A DNA stretch of 64,000 nucleotides from Rosa chinensis (GCF_002994745.2 NC_037094.1:18089001-18153000), one strand, 5' to 3'. Shown: positions 44,339 to 56,368, numbered from the stretch's first letter. Numbers and translations: made by a program. Notes: generated by a model from the sequence alone, not told the origin.

Positions 44339-45037
44339 ATGGCCTCTTCCAAGCTCTTCACTGTCCTTGCCGTCCTAGCAATTTTTGCCCCTTCAACTTT
44401 GGCTAAAGATTCTGTTGTGGGCGACGAAGAAGGTTGGACCGTTAAATTTGACTAGTATGAAGCTTGGGTTAAAGGAAAGCAGTTCCATGTCGGTGACAGC
44501 CTTAGTACGTAAGTAAACAAGCTCTGAATTTGAATTGGTTTCTGCTTTTTTTATCCGTAGTTTTATATGAGATTACTTTCTAATTTGCTTGTATTATATA
44601 TGCAGATTTTAGGTATCCACCAGGTGTCCATGCCACAATGTGGTTGAAGTGAAGGAGAAGGAGTTCAAAGAATGTGCAGGCCGTTCCTTCTAGCACTAAG
44701 CCATTAACAAGTGGAGAGGATGTGATCAAGCTTGATGCTAATGGTTCATTTGCAGTGTTGGTAAACATTGTGAGTTGGGCAACCAGAACTCAAGAAGGTA
44801 GCTATAAACGTGCTATCATCTTCATCTTCCTCTGCTCCTAGCTAGCCCAAGCCTTAAGCCCAACTAATTCCAGCTCATATGCCTCCAGCCCAAGTGCTTC
44901 AAGTGAAAGTAACCCAAGCCCAAGTGATCCACCCCAGTGCATCCCTAGCAACTAGGCAGCTAGAAGCATTGTTGGGAGAAGATATGGGTGGATGATATAT
45001 GGTTATTATTGGCAGTCTTTGGATGCTCATGGCTTAA
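44339..45037 (+). pseudogene. Phytocyanin 4, pseudogene
   Basis: Exon 1 from 44339 (M-A-S-S-K-L-F-T-V-L-A) has an extra TAG triplet at 44453-44455 between F-D and Y-E-A-W, giving a stop without shifting the frame. Exon 2 from 44606 has further frameshifts: the Cys/His copper loop is scrambled (G-S-F-A-V-L-V-N-I-V instead of the Tyr/Phe-Ile-Cys loop). The tail is Ser/Pro-rich and ends in a hydrophobic stretch and M-L-M-A near 45037. It most resembles phytocyanin 8, with E-x-K-E-F-K-E-C and a long Ser/Pro tail. Confidence 0.85.
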
Positions 45038-45039
45038 AA

Positions 45040-45600
45040 ATTGAATTATTCTAATTGTTACTATTGGGAGAATGGTCATTACATTGCCTTTTAGTTATAT
45101 TTAATCTATAAATCCTCTTAGATCATAAGAACAAGAATGTACAAGCTAGGCCGAGAGTTGCAGGGAAGTTTCAGGAAATTCAATCAAGTCAATTTCCCAG
45201 CTAGTTTGCTCAAGGCTTTTTGCAGCGAGTTGCCACAGCTTTTGAGGCTATATTAATTCTTCACCACGTTCCCCTCGGTTGTAATATGTGTTAATCAATT
45301 GGCTATATATGTATGTAATTGTACATTCACTAGAACATGAAAAGACACATGCTTAGTGATCAAGTTTAATGAATGAAAATTCCTATATATAAAGGTCTAG
45401 AAAGGAAAGTAGTACAATTTCATATATCCATTTATATCACGTTATCATAATTATATTAATATCTTGGTAGGGCCAATCACAAATAGATCCAAAAGTTACT
45501 ATGAACTTGAAGCGGTCGAAAAAATTTAATGGTTAGATGACTTAACAGAATACCTTCTTTCTTTCAAGAATATAGTTTCTAAATTTTAATTTAATAAACT
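45040..45600. other. Intergenic, nothing recognised
   Basis: AT-rich sequence without gene or repeat signal apart from the SINE that follows. Confidence 0.5.
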
Positions 45601-45605
45601 ACGTA

Positions 45606-45785
45606 CCATAGGTGGTTGATTTGGTAAGAGCTTCCAGGTGTGGATTCGAACCCGCCGACGCTAATTGAAGTTAAATCTCAATCTATTCTTGGTGGCCAGG
45701 GAGAGGAAACATTCTGACATTTCAGATTAGTCTCTGAGCCTAAGAAGCCTTTGAGGAACTATGTGATCTCGATAAAAAAAAATTT
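45606..45785 (+). mobile_element. tRNA-derived SINE-like element
   Basis: A box-A-like TGGTTGATTTGGTAAGAGC and a box-B-like GGATTCGAACCC are spaced as in a tRNA-type pol III promoter. The unit ends in an A-run. AATTTAAT occurs on both sides (near 45588 and 45782), a possible target duplication. Confidence 0.55.
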
Positions 45786-46058
45786 AATTTTGTACAACGT
45801 CACATTTCATCCGTTACCAAAAATCAATAGAATTGAATTAATTTCATTAGTCTACAAATTCTTCATCCATATTTGATGAACTATGTTAATCAGATTATAT
45901 ATTCCAGAAGAAACAGAACATGACAAGCTAAGCATAGTATATAATGGTGTGCAATTCGTATAAATATTTGAAGTATTACATTTTGATTTCAGATCTCACC
46001 TAATAACAGTAAAAAAGAAATTAATTAGACCAAGCTATGACACTCGTTAAGTTCGATA

Positions 46059-46686
46059 TTAAGTCATGAGCATCCCCAGAATGGTGGCAATAGTAACGAC
46101 GATCAACCCATATCTTGCTCCATTAACAGCACTTGTAGTTGCTGCAGAGGTACTGGGGCTTGGACTAGGAGCAAAGGAAGCTGGCATAACAGTTATGAAA
46201 AGCTTCTGGGGTCCAACTTCACAGTGCTTAGAAACACCACAAATGTACCATTTTCTTCCTGGCGTTGCTAGGTTTATCACATCCTGTCCACTTGTTAATG
46301 CCACAGTGCCTGCAGGAGCTGCACATTCTTGGAACCCAGTTCCATTCACCTTAAGCACATTGTGAGCTCCTTCTGGGTAGTTAAATACTGCATATGATAA
46401 CAAAAAATCACGAAATTAGTATCCAGATATCAAAGACTAATTAAAAGAAAGAAGAAGTCATAAAAAAAATTTTAAATTAAAAAAAAAATTATACAAGATT
46501 GTAGAGCTTGATAATTTACGTACCGAGGTTATCACCAACATAGAAGAGCTTTCCCTGAGCCCAAGCTTGGTAGTCAACAGTATTGGTCCAACCTTTGTCA
46601 TCACCGACAATAAAATCTGTAGCCAGAATTGAAGGGGTAACAATTGCTAGAATGGCAAGGATTATGAAGAACTGGGAAGAGGCCAT
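46059..46686 (-). CDS. Phytocyanin 5 (stellacyanin-like), GPI-anchored
   Basis: Exons 46524-46686 (163 nt) and 46059-46387 (329 nt), intron about 136 nt; 163 aa. Signal peptide, T-D-F-I-V-G-D-D-K-G-W, and ligands His (G-A-H-N-V), Cys (W-Y-I-C-G), His (K-H-C) and Gln (G-P-Q-K). The Ser/Pro/Ala-rich linker is followed by S-A-V-N-G-A-R-Y-G and a hydrophobic end (V-V-T-I-A-T-I-L-G-M-L-M-T), a typical GPI-anchor signal. It faces away from pseudogene 6 (head to head, about 1.2 kb apart) and shares very similar protein sequence with phytocyanin 7. Confidence 0.9.
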
Positions 46687-46827
46687 TAGTCCTAAATCCT
46701 AAGATTGATGAGTTAATTAATTGCTTAGCTTCTTTCTGTAAATGAAGATGAAGAAGAAGTTTGTTCTGTTTGAGATTGATGATTAGCTGAGTTGATTTGC
46801 TTGGTGAAGTGAGGTCCAGCTGCTGCC

Positions 46828-46896
46828 AATATATAGGGTTGTTTGGTTCTAGCATACGCCTAGGGCGGCACAGAATGCCGATGCCCAATGGCACGA
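46828..46896 (-). promoter_or_regulatory. Phytocyanin 5 promoter: TATA box and conserved GC-rich motif
   Basis: TATATA at 46830-46836 (minus) and the GC-rich motif at 46864-46896 (plus: GGCGGCACAGAATGCCG, then AATGGCACG). Confidence 0.6.
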
Positions 46897-47672
46897 AAAG
46901 ATTTGAGAGTTAAATTAATACAAGGTCATAATCACATTATAATATTCACTGATTACTACATTAATGCTATTCAGAAATGGATTTTCTTCTCACGTTAATT
47001 TTTTTCCCTCCCTTTCAGTTTGACCAGTTCAATGAATTTATACTGGTGCCTGCCTGTACCGATATATTGAATTAGTCCTACTACTGTCCTACATTATCAA
47101 ATTTCTTGTCGCGTAAGTCTAGCTATCCGGCAATACCCTTCAACAATATTCTGAACTCCTAGTGCAGACTTCGGCCTCATCCAATTCATCCTCTTCTACG
47201 TAAGCCTAGCTAGTGTGCTAATGATCGGACTTACATTTTATACTTTGGAGTGAATACCTTTTCATTTAGTAATATTGAGCAATGTTAGCTATAGTAACTC
47301 TCCCTTTTTAATTAAATCAGGACATTTGAGATTGACCTTGTGCAGGGATAAGTTAATTAAGCGCGGTGAAACTGTCATTTTCTGACTTAGCTAGTGGTAA
47401 ATAATAATAATGAATTGGTACATAGGAAACTAGGGCAATCGAATGTACTTTTCGATAATACGATGAGGCATACTTCCCATGCCCCATCTCACCTAGGGTT
47501 AGGAGTTAAGACTCATTCAACGCGTCTATAATATTTTGCAAAAATTTGTAGGATTCGTACATACCTCATATGGCAGGCCACCGGTAAGTGTTACTCAATG
47601 CTACCATTTCAGACCAAAAGCAATAAGATACTCAGTTAGTTTATCATGTCGTATTCAACTCTGAGGCTTTTA

Positions 47673-47762
47673 CGTGCCATTCGGCAAGCAGTGCCGTCCT
47701 CGGAATGTACTATACCTATCCTAAAGATTCTTGACTCATACAAGTCCAGAACCTTTATATAA
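47673..47762 (+). promoter_or_regulatory. Phytocyanin 6 promoter: conserved GC-rich motif and TATA box
   Basis: CGTGCCATTCGGCAAGCAG and GTGCCGTCC at 47673-47703, TTTATATAA at 47754-47762. The motif is intact although the gene is broken. Confidence 0.6.
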
Positions 47763-47915
47763 TTGGGTAGCAACTCAAATTCAAAATCACCTCGACCGAT
47801 AGAGCTCATCATCTCAAAAACAACCAAATTCAAAGAAACAAAGAAGCTTTCATTACCAAGTCAGAACCATTTTAGTCATAATTACTTAATTAGTTTCAAA
47901 TTTACAAATTACAAT

Positions 47916-48513
47916 ATGGCCTCTATTTCCCAGCTCTTCGTAATTGTTGCGATGTTAGCAATTTTTACTCCTACAATTTTCTCAACGGATTTTATTGTCG
48001 GTGACGACAAAGGTTGGACCTTTAATGCCGACTACCAAGCTTGAGCTCAGGGAAAGCAGTTCTACGTTGGCGATAACCTTAGTAATTACTTGTGTTTGCT
48101 TCTTTTTTCTTCTTATCTTAATCTTATTGGTCTCTTTCATATTTTATCTTCGAACTGATTCAAGATTTCTTTCTTCTTCTCTTTGCAGTTTTTAACTACC
48201 CAGAAGGTGTTCACAATGTGCTGAAGGTGAATGGAACTGGTTTCCAAGAATGTTCAGCTCCTACAGGCACTGTAGCATTGTTACAGTAGGAAAGACGTGA
48301 TAAACCTAGCAACGCCAGGGAGGAAATGGTACCTGTGGTGTGTCTAAGCACTGTGAAGTCGGACCCCAGAAGCTTTTCATAACTGTGACGCTAGCTTCCT
48401 TTGCTCCCAGCCTAAGCCCTACTACTTCTGCAGCGAGTATAAGTGGTAATGGAGCAAGATATGGGTGGATCATCGTTACTATTGGCACCATCCTTGTGAT
48501 GCTCATGGCTTAA
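47916..48513 (+). pseudogene. Phytocyanin 6, pseudogene
   Basis: Exon 1 (M-A-S-I-S-Q-L-F-V-I-V) is normal to Y-Q-A, where TGA at 48042-48044 replaces a conserved Trp codon. Exon 2 begins at 48189 and keeps F-N-Y-P-E-G-V-H-N-V-L-K-V-N. It then suffers indels (around 48278-48295 and in the W-Y-x-C region near 48330) that break the frame. The end, M-L-M-A at 48501-48513, still matches the GPI tail of sister genes. It appears recently inactivated. Confidence 0.87.
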
Positions 48514-49247
48514 TATTTGAATTTAGTATTCTAGTTCTTTTATTGTTTATAGCATTTAATTAATTCTTTGCATAGTTAAAGGTTATGTATTAAGCGTGAG
48601 TTTATGAATTGATCAGATGATACTTCAATTTAAGTTCAAATAATTATTTAATGTCTCAAAAATTTCAGACTATGAATAAAGGATTCGTAGAGACACTAAG
48701 CTCTTTGAAATAGAGAGATTAATCAAATTTAATTTAAGAATTTGTATAGATTCAATCATGGAGTGAACTCCAAGTGAAGTATCACTAAAAAGTACTATCA
48801 AGACATCATAAGCAATTGCCAAGAGGGCAAGATGTCAATGATCGATTACGTGAGTTGTTGAAACAATATCGATCATCTCCTTTGGCAATGGAAGAACGAG
48901 TATTTATATCTATAGTTTATTTATTTATTATTACACACAAAAGCCAATTGAATTTATAATCTGGACATGTGATAACAGAGAAAAGTTAAGAAAGTAGAGT
49001 CATTGGTGAATAGAGTCATTGGTGGCTATAGAAAGAAGTACTTATGCACCTGCTAGCCTAGTGGTGAAACTATATATTAACTTTGGGAGGGGCTACAAAT
49101 TCAAACATTTTGCTTGTAATCCACAAACAACATCATCAACTGGCATGTTTTGACTCAATTGTTTCATACAATATATGTATACGTATAATTTTTCAGTGAG
49201 TACTTGAATATGAGCTGGGGCATTCATGATTATGAAGACTTTTGTCA
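48514..49247. other. Intergenic, nothing recognised
   Basis: AT-rich. A short stretch near 49045-49115 faintly resembles tRNA-SINE boxes but is too degraded to call. Confidence 0.4.
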
Positions 49248-49256
49248 TATTGATAC

Positions 49257-50464
49257 AAGAAATTTTTATATACACACCCTTAATTACTTAATGAACAAGC
49301 TTATATTTTTTTGTCATCAAACTTCTATCTTTACCCCTCCTCATTAATAAATAAATACAAAAAAAAAAAAGAATACATAAAAATAAAATAAGGATTACAT
49401 ACTTTATATATCAAAATATTAATTAAATATTTTCTTATTGGTTAAATTTTCTTCTCATCTTCAATCCTAATATAATCAACCTCTCTTCAAGATCATACGT
49501 GAACGTTAATGGCAGATGAAATAATTTTACTCCACCTAAAGAATTAGCAAGCAATCAAATGGTTGAAACATATTGAAGGAGGTGATAAAACCATCAAATA
49601 CATCTTGGATACATTATTACAACATCATCAATCAAGCGCGTCGTTTGCAAAACAACCACCACAGCTCATTTTTTACCGATTTTACTATTGACCATGAGTA
49701 TATGGATCATGAAGATATTAACATATATTACTTCTTTAAAAATCATATATAGAGGCATGAAGTTTTTTAACTTGATGAATAACAAAGGTAAGAAAGTTAA
49801 GTTATTCAATCTTCTAGTGATATATCAACCTCATTGATGTAAGAAAGAAGAAATGTAATTAGTAAATATCAATATGATATGTGCCGGAATTAATTAGCAA
49901 TTAATTCCACAATATATTTAAAAATTATAGTAGAAGAACGTATTAAATAAAAATTTATGATACATAGCAGACCTGATTTTTTTTTTAGAGTTTTTCTCAT
50001 TTATTTATTTAATAAGGAGGGGTATAGATGGAAGTTTGATGAAAAAATAAGACAAAAAAAATATAAGGGATGCTTATTCAGTAATTGAGGACACTCTACA
50101 TGATAGCTCTGATTATCTAAGTTTTGAAAGTCATATTATTGCTGAAGTTAAGTCTTTTCCAATTCGTAGTTGCCACTTTGTGAAGCGGGAAGGCAACACG
50201 GTTGCCCACCATCTTGCAAAAGAGGCATTAAAGTTAGTCAACCTTTGCTTTGTTTGGAGTCAGGGCCTTCATGGCTCCATCAGTCTGTCAGTATGGATTT
50301 CGATTGCGAAGTCTAGTTGGATCACTATTCGGGTATTAGTCACACCATGTCGGTGTACTGAAGCAGAGTCTTGCTCCACAACTCGTTGTAATATTTCATT
50401 ATTAATTAAGTTCTTTTTTATCAAATAAAAAAAAGTAATTGAGGAAGTGTATTTAAAATTTCTC
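49257..50464. mobile_element. Mutator-like TIR element, non-autonomous, with a nested LINE
   Basis: Long imperfect terminal inverted repeats pair 49257-49360 with about 49990-50091 plus 50446-50464. Shared blocks include ACCCCTCCTCATTAATAAAT and its complement, and AGAAATTTT at the very ends. Flanks TATTGATAC (49248-49256) and TATTGACAC (50465-50473) match at 8 of 9 bases, fitting the 9-bp duplication of Mutator-like elements. No transposase ORF. Without the LINE it is about 850 bp. Confidence 0.7.
50092..50434 (+). mobile_element. 5'-truncated LINE (RNase H 3' end)
   Basis: 343 bp flanked by an 11-bp target duplication GTAATTGAGGA (50081-50091, 50435-50445) and ending in an A-run. It encodes an RNase H tail typical of plant L1-type elements (F-V-K-R-E-G-N-T-V-A-H-H-L-A-K-E-A). 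It inserted into the right terminal repeat of the TIR element. Confidence 0.9.
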
Positions 50465-50885
50465 TATTGACACGCATATAGCTAGCTAGCTAGCTCAAAA
50501 AAAAATTATTTTTCAGGTCACAAGAGCATGCTATCAAAGTTCATTATAAGCATTATTTAAAATAAGTTTACTAGAATCAAACAAAAAAGAAAAAAATCAA
50601 AGTTTAAACATAAATTCCTCAAAAAAAATCAAAGTTTAAACGTAAAACACGCACTTTATGCATTTCCCATCTCACTTGTGCTACTAATTGAATTCTTAAT
50701 CAAGGATTGTTCAACGCGTCTACAAATGGAAATGTGGGAATCATATTAATCATATAGAAATCAAAAAACAAAAACCGGTTTCTGCGTAGCTCCAAGAAAG
50801 TAGTAATCACGTAATAGTAATGCATACAGTTAATTAATTTGTTGATTCAGTGATCGATCAACTTCATTCAACTCTGAAATCTCTT

Positions 50886-50981
50886 CGTGCCATTCGGCAA
50901 ATTAAGCAGTGCCGTCCTGGGGCTGCATCCTATTGATTCTAGACTAACCCAAGAACTTCCACAACCACAATCCCTATAAAT
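50886..50981 (+). promoter_or_regulatory. Phytocyanin 7 promoter: conserved GC-rich motif and TATA box
   Basis: CGTGCCATTCGGCAAATTAA, then GCAGTGCCGTCC at 50886-50920. TATAAAT at 50975-50981. Confidence 0.68.
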
Positions 50982-51100
50982 GAGCAGAGAAACATACTCA
51001 TTTTTCACAACAGAACCGACTGATCGAGCAAGCTCATCATCGATCATCTCAAAAGAACCAAATTCAAAGGAAAAAAAAAACTGAGCATTAGCTAGTAAAA

Positions 51101-51727
51101 ATGGCCTCTTCTAAGCTCTTCACAGTTCTCGCCATTCTTGCGATTGTTTCCCCTACAATTTTGGCAACAGATTTTATTGTTGGTGATGACAAGGGTTGGA
51201 CCATTAATGTTGATTACCAAGTTTGGGCCCGGGGAAAGCTCTTCTATGTTGGTGACAACCTTGGTAAACTACTAACAACCTCTCCTCGACAAACTTAAAA
51301 TTTCCTCTCTCTTTTTTTTCCTTCTATATATTTTCTTCTTTCTCTCAATCTTCGATCTGGGAACTTACTGAGGATTTTGTGATTTTCTTTTATTATGCAT
51401 GCAGTATTTAACTACCCAGAAGGAGCTCACAATGTGCTTAAGGTGAATGGAACTGGGTTCCAAGAATGTGCAGCTCCTGCAGGCACCGTGGCATTAACGA
51501 GTGGACAGGATGTGATAAACCTAGCAACGCCAGGAAGAAAATGGTACATTTGTGGAGTTTCTAAGCACTGTGAAGTTGGACCCCAGAAGCTTTTCATAAC
51601 TGTTATGCCAGCTTCCTTTGCTCCTAGTCCAAGCCCTAGTACCTCTGCAGCAACTACAAGTGCTGTTAATGGAGCAAGATTTGGGTGGATGATCATTGTT
51701 ATTGGCATTCTTGGGATGCTCATATAG
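51101..51727 (+). CDS. Phytocyanin 7 (stellacyanin-like), GPI-anchored
   Basis: Exons 51101-51263 (163 nt) and 51405-51727 (323 nt), intron 141 nt GT-AG; 161 aa. Signal peptide M-A-S-S-K-L-F-T-V-L-A. Ligands are His (G-A-H-N-V), Cys (W-Y-I-C-G), His (K-H-C) and Gln (G-P-Q-K). The tail S-A-V-N-G-A-R-F-G-W-M-I-I-V-I-G-I-L-G-M-L-I is a GPI signal. Exon 2 is nearly identical to that of phytocyanin 5 on the opposite strand, so the pair arose by inverted duplication or was homogenised by gene conversion. Confidence 0.9.
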
Positions 51728-51917
51728 GCTTGAGATCGATTGGACGAGTGCTCTCCGAGTTTCCATTTTATTGTATCTGATTATTAGATTAATTCTTTCC
51801 TGTTATTAAGTGTGTGAGTTTCTGACTGATATTTTGGATATTTCAAGCATTAGTTTATATGAAATGCATGTCAGTTTATTGTTTTGTTTGTCATGTTTCC
51901 AAAGTCAAATAATCAGC

Positions 51918-52302
51918 GAACAATTCTTAGGTTCACCCCTATGGTGAATGAGTATATTCACCCTATTGTTGATTAACGCATAATAACTTTATAATTTTCT
52001 AATCCAACCATTCATGTTGTATAACGTAATATAAAGATTAGCTTTGTAAAAAATCAATCAAATTGAAGACCTTTCAGTTATTCATTTCTATGAAATACAT
52101 AGACAGTTCATCATAATAGTAGTAATTATTGTTAAAACCATCCATTTGTTTGATTCAATTAGATAATTAAACGATTTTTGATTCGATTGATTTTTTACAG
52201 AGATGATCTTTAAAGACTAACTTAAAATATGGACCGTTGGATTATAAATTTAATAAATAAATGTATGTTAATCGATAATAGGGGTGAACCTAAGAATTGT
52301 TC
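51918..52302. mobile_element. Mutator-type MITE with 9-bp target duplication
   Basis: 385 bp. The termini GAACAATTCTTAGGTTCACC and its complement form a perfect inverted repeat of about 25 bp (through CCCCTAT). ATAATCAGC is duplicated at 51909-51917 and 52303-52311. No coding capacity. Confidence 0.92.
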
Positions 52303-52543
52303 ATAATCAGCTTGGATAGAAAAAGTGCAATGAAAATCACATAATAAAGATCTACTTAAATATTTTAAGGTGCTTTTAACAGCTCTAAATTGATGACAAA
52401 AGTGGAGAAAATAATGTAATTTTCATGATAAATCATTTGTTAACCATTTGAAAATCACATTAAAGAACAACACTTTCAAACAAGGAATCAATTGTCAAGT
52501 GTTTATCAATACCACTTTCAAATGCTTTCAAAATTGTTCAAGC

Positions 52544-52736
52544 TGTAAAAGTAAAAATGGATTGGAATTGGTCTACTCATTTCATTCATAACCCCTTTAT
52601 ATATGGATAGGATTACAACGGAAATATCAATTACATTGATGATACTAAATGTTGATTGAGCTGTGATTTGTAATTGCTTGATTCCCTCTTCGTCTGTTTC
52701 TTTGACGAAGGCACATAATGTGTTTTTCCTTTAACA
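52544..52736 (-). repeat. Copia-3 LTR (3' LTR, uninterrupted)
   Basis: 193 bp. The CATTCATAACCCC at about 52582-52594 is the empty site for the Harbinger insertion in the other LTR. Confidence 0.93.
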
Positions 52737-53057
52737 CTCCCCCTTGTGCCAAGTCAAAGACGAAATGGTGCATGAGTTGTTGCCTCACTAAAAACCTTGC
52801 CAAGTAACAATAAAAACCCTGTGGGACAAAAATACACTTTGGTCGAAGGAAAAGAGCACAACGCACCTTTTACATTTGAGTATGACATGTGTGTGTTAGA
52901 CTCCCCCTGACGTCTACACCTCCCCCTGATACTTGCATTAATCAGGGGAGCTTGGAAAGCCTTCGCATTCCTATGTTTTTCACATGTTTCTCACATATGG
53001 CCTTAGGCAATGATTTGGTGAACAGATCTGCCACATTCTCCTCAGACCTTACTTGAT

Positions 53058-54422
53058 TCACTTAAATCTTGAGAAGGGTCTATTGTTGTTGATTATAGGA
53101 AAACTTTGGCGATATGTGTTTTGTATTATCCCCTTTATATATCTTAGCTTCATATGTTCGATGCAAGCTGCATTATCTTCATAAATGCAAGTAGGCTCTT
53201 CAGTGGTAGAACTCAAACCACTAGTCCCTCGAATATGTGTAATGATAGCTCTTAACCATATACACTCACGAACCATCTCAAGTAGAGCAATGATCTCTGA
53301 GTGGTTCGAGAAGGTAGCCACAAGGGTTTGCTTGGTTGATCTCCAAGATATCGCCGTGTTCCCAATGGTGAATACATAACCAGTTTAGGAACGACCTTTA
53401 TGTGGGTCAGAGAGATACCCAGTATCAGCAAAACCAACCAAAACATCATTTGGCGTTTCTGTGTAGGGAGTGGCGCTTTCGCCATCAACATTTCCTTTAG
53501 GGATTGCAGTTCCATCTGCGGTCCCTCTTGCCTCTCTATAGAGAAAGAACAGTCCCAAGTCAATGGTTCCTTTTAGGTATCGAAAATGTTCTTGATACCA
53601 TTCCAGTGACGCTGCGTTGGCGCTGAGCTAAATCTAGCTAACAAGTTCACTGAGAATGCAATGTCTGGTCGAGTAAATTGGGCTAAGTAAAATAATGCGC
53701 CTATTGCACTTAGATAGGGAATTTCAACTCCCAAACACCTTTTCATCATCTTCCTTTGGACGAAATAGTTCTTTCCTTGCATCCAAATTTTAACTGATCA
53801 TGGGAGTGCTAGCAGGATGCGCTTTGTCCATGTTATATCTCCTGACTTTTGGACATACGCAGACTGGTGGATTAGTATTCCACAAACTCGGTGTTCTAGT
53901 TCAAGGCCTAGACAGAATCGAGTTTTCCCAAGATCCTTCATCTCAAATTCAGATTTCAAGTACCTCGCGGTTTCTCTTATTTCATCAAGAGTACCTGTTA
54001 TGTTCATATCATCGACATATACTGCTACAATTCCAAATCCGGAACTTGTTTTCTTTATGAATACGCAGGGGCATACTTCATCGTTCTTATATCCTTTTCC
54101 AATCAAGTTGTCACTTACACGGGTATACCACATCCGCCTGGATTGTTTCAATCCGTAAAGTGAGCGTTTCAATTTAATTGCAAACGCACTCTGTGGTTTA
54201 GAGTCACTTGACTTGGGTAATGCAAGGCCATTAGGCACTTTTCATATATATCTCTGAATCTAGATCCCCATAGAGATATGCAGTAACCATATCCATGAGC
54301 TGCATTTCCAGTCCTTCGGAAGTTACTAAGCTAACTAAGTAGCGGAACGTTATAACGTCCATTACTGGAGAATATGTCTCCTCGTAATCAATTCCAGGGT
54401 GTTGTGAGAAACCTTGCGCCAC
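53058..54422 (-). pseudogene. Copia-3 reverse transcriptase and RNase H
   Basis: Frames 54422-54231 (G-I-D-Y-E-E-T-Y-S-P-V), 54238-53798 (S-L-Y-G-L-K-Q-S, Y-V-D-D at the catalytic site), 53782-53573 and 53563-53058 (RNase H; E-D-N-A-A-C-I, H-I-R-G). At least three frameshifts separate them. Confidence 0.88.
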
Positions 54423-55188
54423 AAGGCGAGCCTTGTACCTCAGGAATTCATTCTTCTCATTACGCTTTCTGGCAAAGACTCATTTATGTCCTACAGGCTT
54501 TACACTTGGTGGGGTTAGCACTACCTGACCAAATACCTGTCTCTTTGTCAGAGAATCTAATTCTACCTGGATTGATTCTTTCCATTTAGGCCAATCTTCT
54601 CTTTGTCGACATTTTTCAACAGAGCGTGGTTCGATATCATCGTGCTCTATGATTCATTGTCCAATAGTATATATCATCAATGTGTATGGAAGATCTTTCT
54701 ATCAACTCATGCGCACTATCGTAATCCTTTGAGATTTTTTTGTCCTCTGGAATCATTTCAAACATCGGAGCGTCTTCCAGTATTGATTCATGGACATAAC
54801 TATAATCAGAGACAATCTCATGAGAGGGATTCTATACATTGATGATTGGTTTGTCCCTTACTCACCCTCTTCTTCCTTGGGTGAGTGTCAATCGAACCAA
54901 GTGACCTCCCCCTCTTCCTTGGGGAGCCACGGCCTCAACCACACCTCCACTAAGTACGGTTGCAGTGCCTCTATTTGCGGCACCGTGCCCCTTGTTGGGG
55001 ACTTCTAACCTTGCAGACATATTTGCAGCTGGTATATGTGATCTCGTCACTTTTTCGATATCAGTAAACGCATCAGGCATCGAATCTGCTACGTTCTGAA
55101 GATCGATTATTCTTTTCACTTCACTTTCACTTTGTGAAGTGCGGAGATCAAAATGAGACAGAGTGGGGACAAACCACGACAATTCCTG

Positions 55189-56301
55189 TCATTCCCTTGG
55201 AAAATCCTTTTTCCTATCTCCCCCTAACGACGGGAAGACTGTCTCATCAAAGTGACAGTCCGCAAATTTAGAGGTAAAGAGATCGCCTGTCAAGGTTTCC
55301 AAATAATGGATAATTGTTGGGGATTCGTATCCAACATAAATACTTAATCTTCTCTGATGACCCATTGTAGTGCGCTGTGGGGGAGCAATAGGCACATATA
55401 CTGCTCAACCAAATATGCGTAAGTGTGAAATGTCAGGCTCATATCCAGTTACCAACTGGTACACAGAACATGGTTGGCTAGTTGTGGGTCTGAAACAAAT
55501 AAGTAAAGCTGCGTGCTATATTGCATAACCCTAGGAAGATATAGGCAGGTTGGGGCGCATAACCAATGCCCTAGCCACCATCTGTAGCATTTTGATGGTG
55601 GCTTCTGCGAGACCATTTTGTGTATGCACATGGGGTACAGGATGCTCTACATCAATCCCGATAGACATGCAATAATCATCAAATGTTTTTGATGTAAACT
55701 GTAGCGTTATCAAGCCTTATAGACTTGATAGGGTGATCAGGGTGGTGAGCCCTTAAAAGTATAATCTGTGCTAGGAGTTTTGCAGCATTTCTTATGGACA
55801 ATAAAACGACATGTGACCAGATTGTCGAAGCATCCACCAGAACCATAAAGTACTTGAATGGTCCGCATTCTGGATGGATAGGTCCACAGATACTTTGTAA
55901 GAATGGAATGTTTTGTTTTGTATCTTTAGCATAGGAAGGTCTCGATCCTGTTTTTGCTAAAGAGCAGGCTTTGCAAAACGAGTGATGTGCCTTTGAAATA
56001 GTCAATGAGGCATAATGGGAGGGAGGTAGTGCTTCTGGTACTTCAGAAGGCAATGACTGCATTTGAGCAATACTAGAACTGACACCTTGCAGTGTGGCGG
56101 ATTTTTCTCCCATTTTTCACTCGAAAGAAGGGATGTCCGTGTGAGTTCTTTAAAAATACGGATCATCATGTCACGACCTTGGTGCCATAGGCGGTCATGC
56201 AAAAGAATGTATGAGTCAATGTCCCACATTTCATTATTGGTGACAATATAGGATTCAATGATCTGAATCATAGTGAGGTACAGTCGACTAGATTGACTCA
56301 T
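55189..56301 (-). pseudogene. Copia-3 integrase relic
   Basis: Zinc-binding H-x-R-L-W-H and H-S-F-C-K-A-C-S-L-A-K at about 56220-55940, and core motifs V-L-V-D-A-S-T-I-W, I-R-L-D-N-A and N-G-L-A-E-A-T-I-K in successive frames to about 55580. Frames are broken at 56060, 55700 and 55500. Confidence 0.85.
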
Positions 56302-56368
56302 AAGTTTCTCTAAGATGCGTTTCCTTCCACAGTTATTAGATGTAATATCAAGGTAGTTAGTTCCATTC

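Noticed and set aside
30821..51727. miR408 target site in the phytocyanins
   Set aside because: miR408 is known to target some plantacyanins, but no stretch complementary to it was seen near the start or elsewhere in these genes.
51427..51766. Antisense frames over phytocyanin 7 exon 2 (and the same over gene 5)
   Set aside because: Mirror frames created by codon composition of the real exon; conserved only because the exon is.
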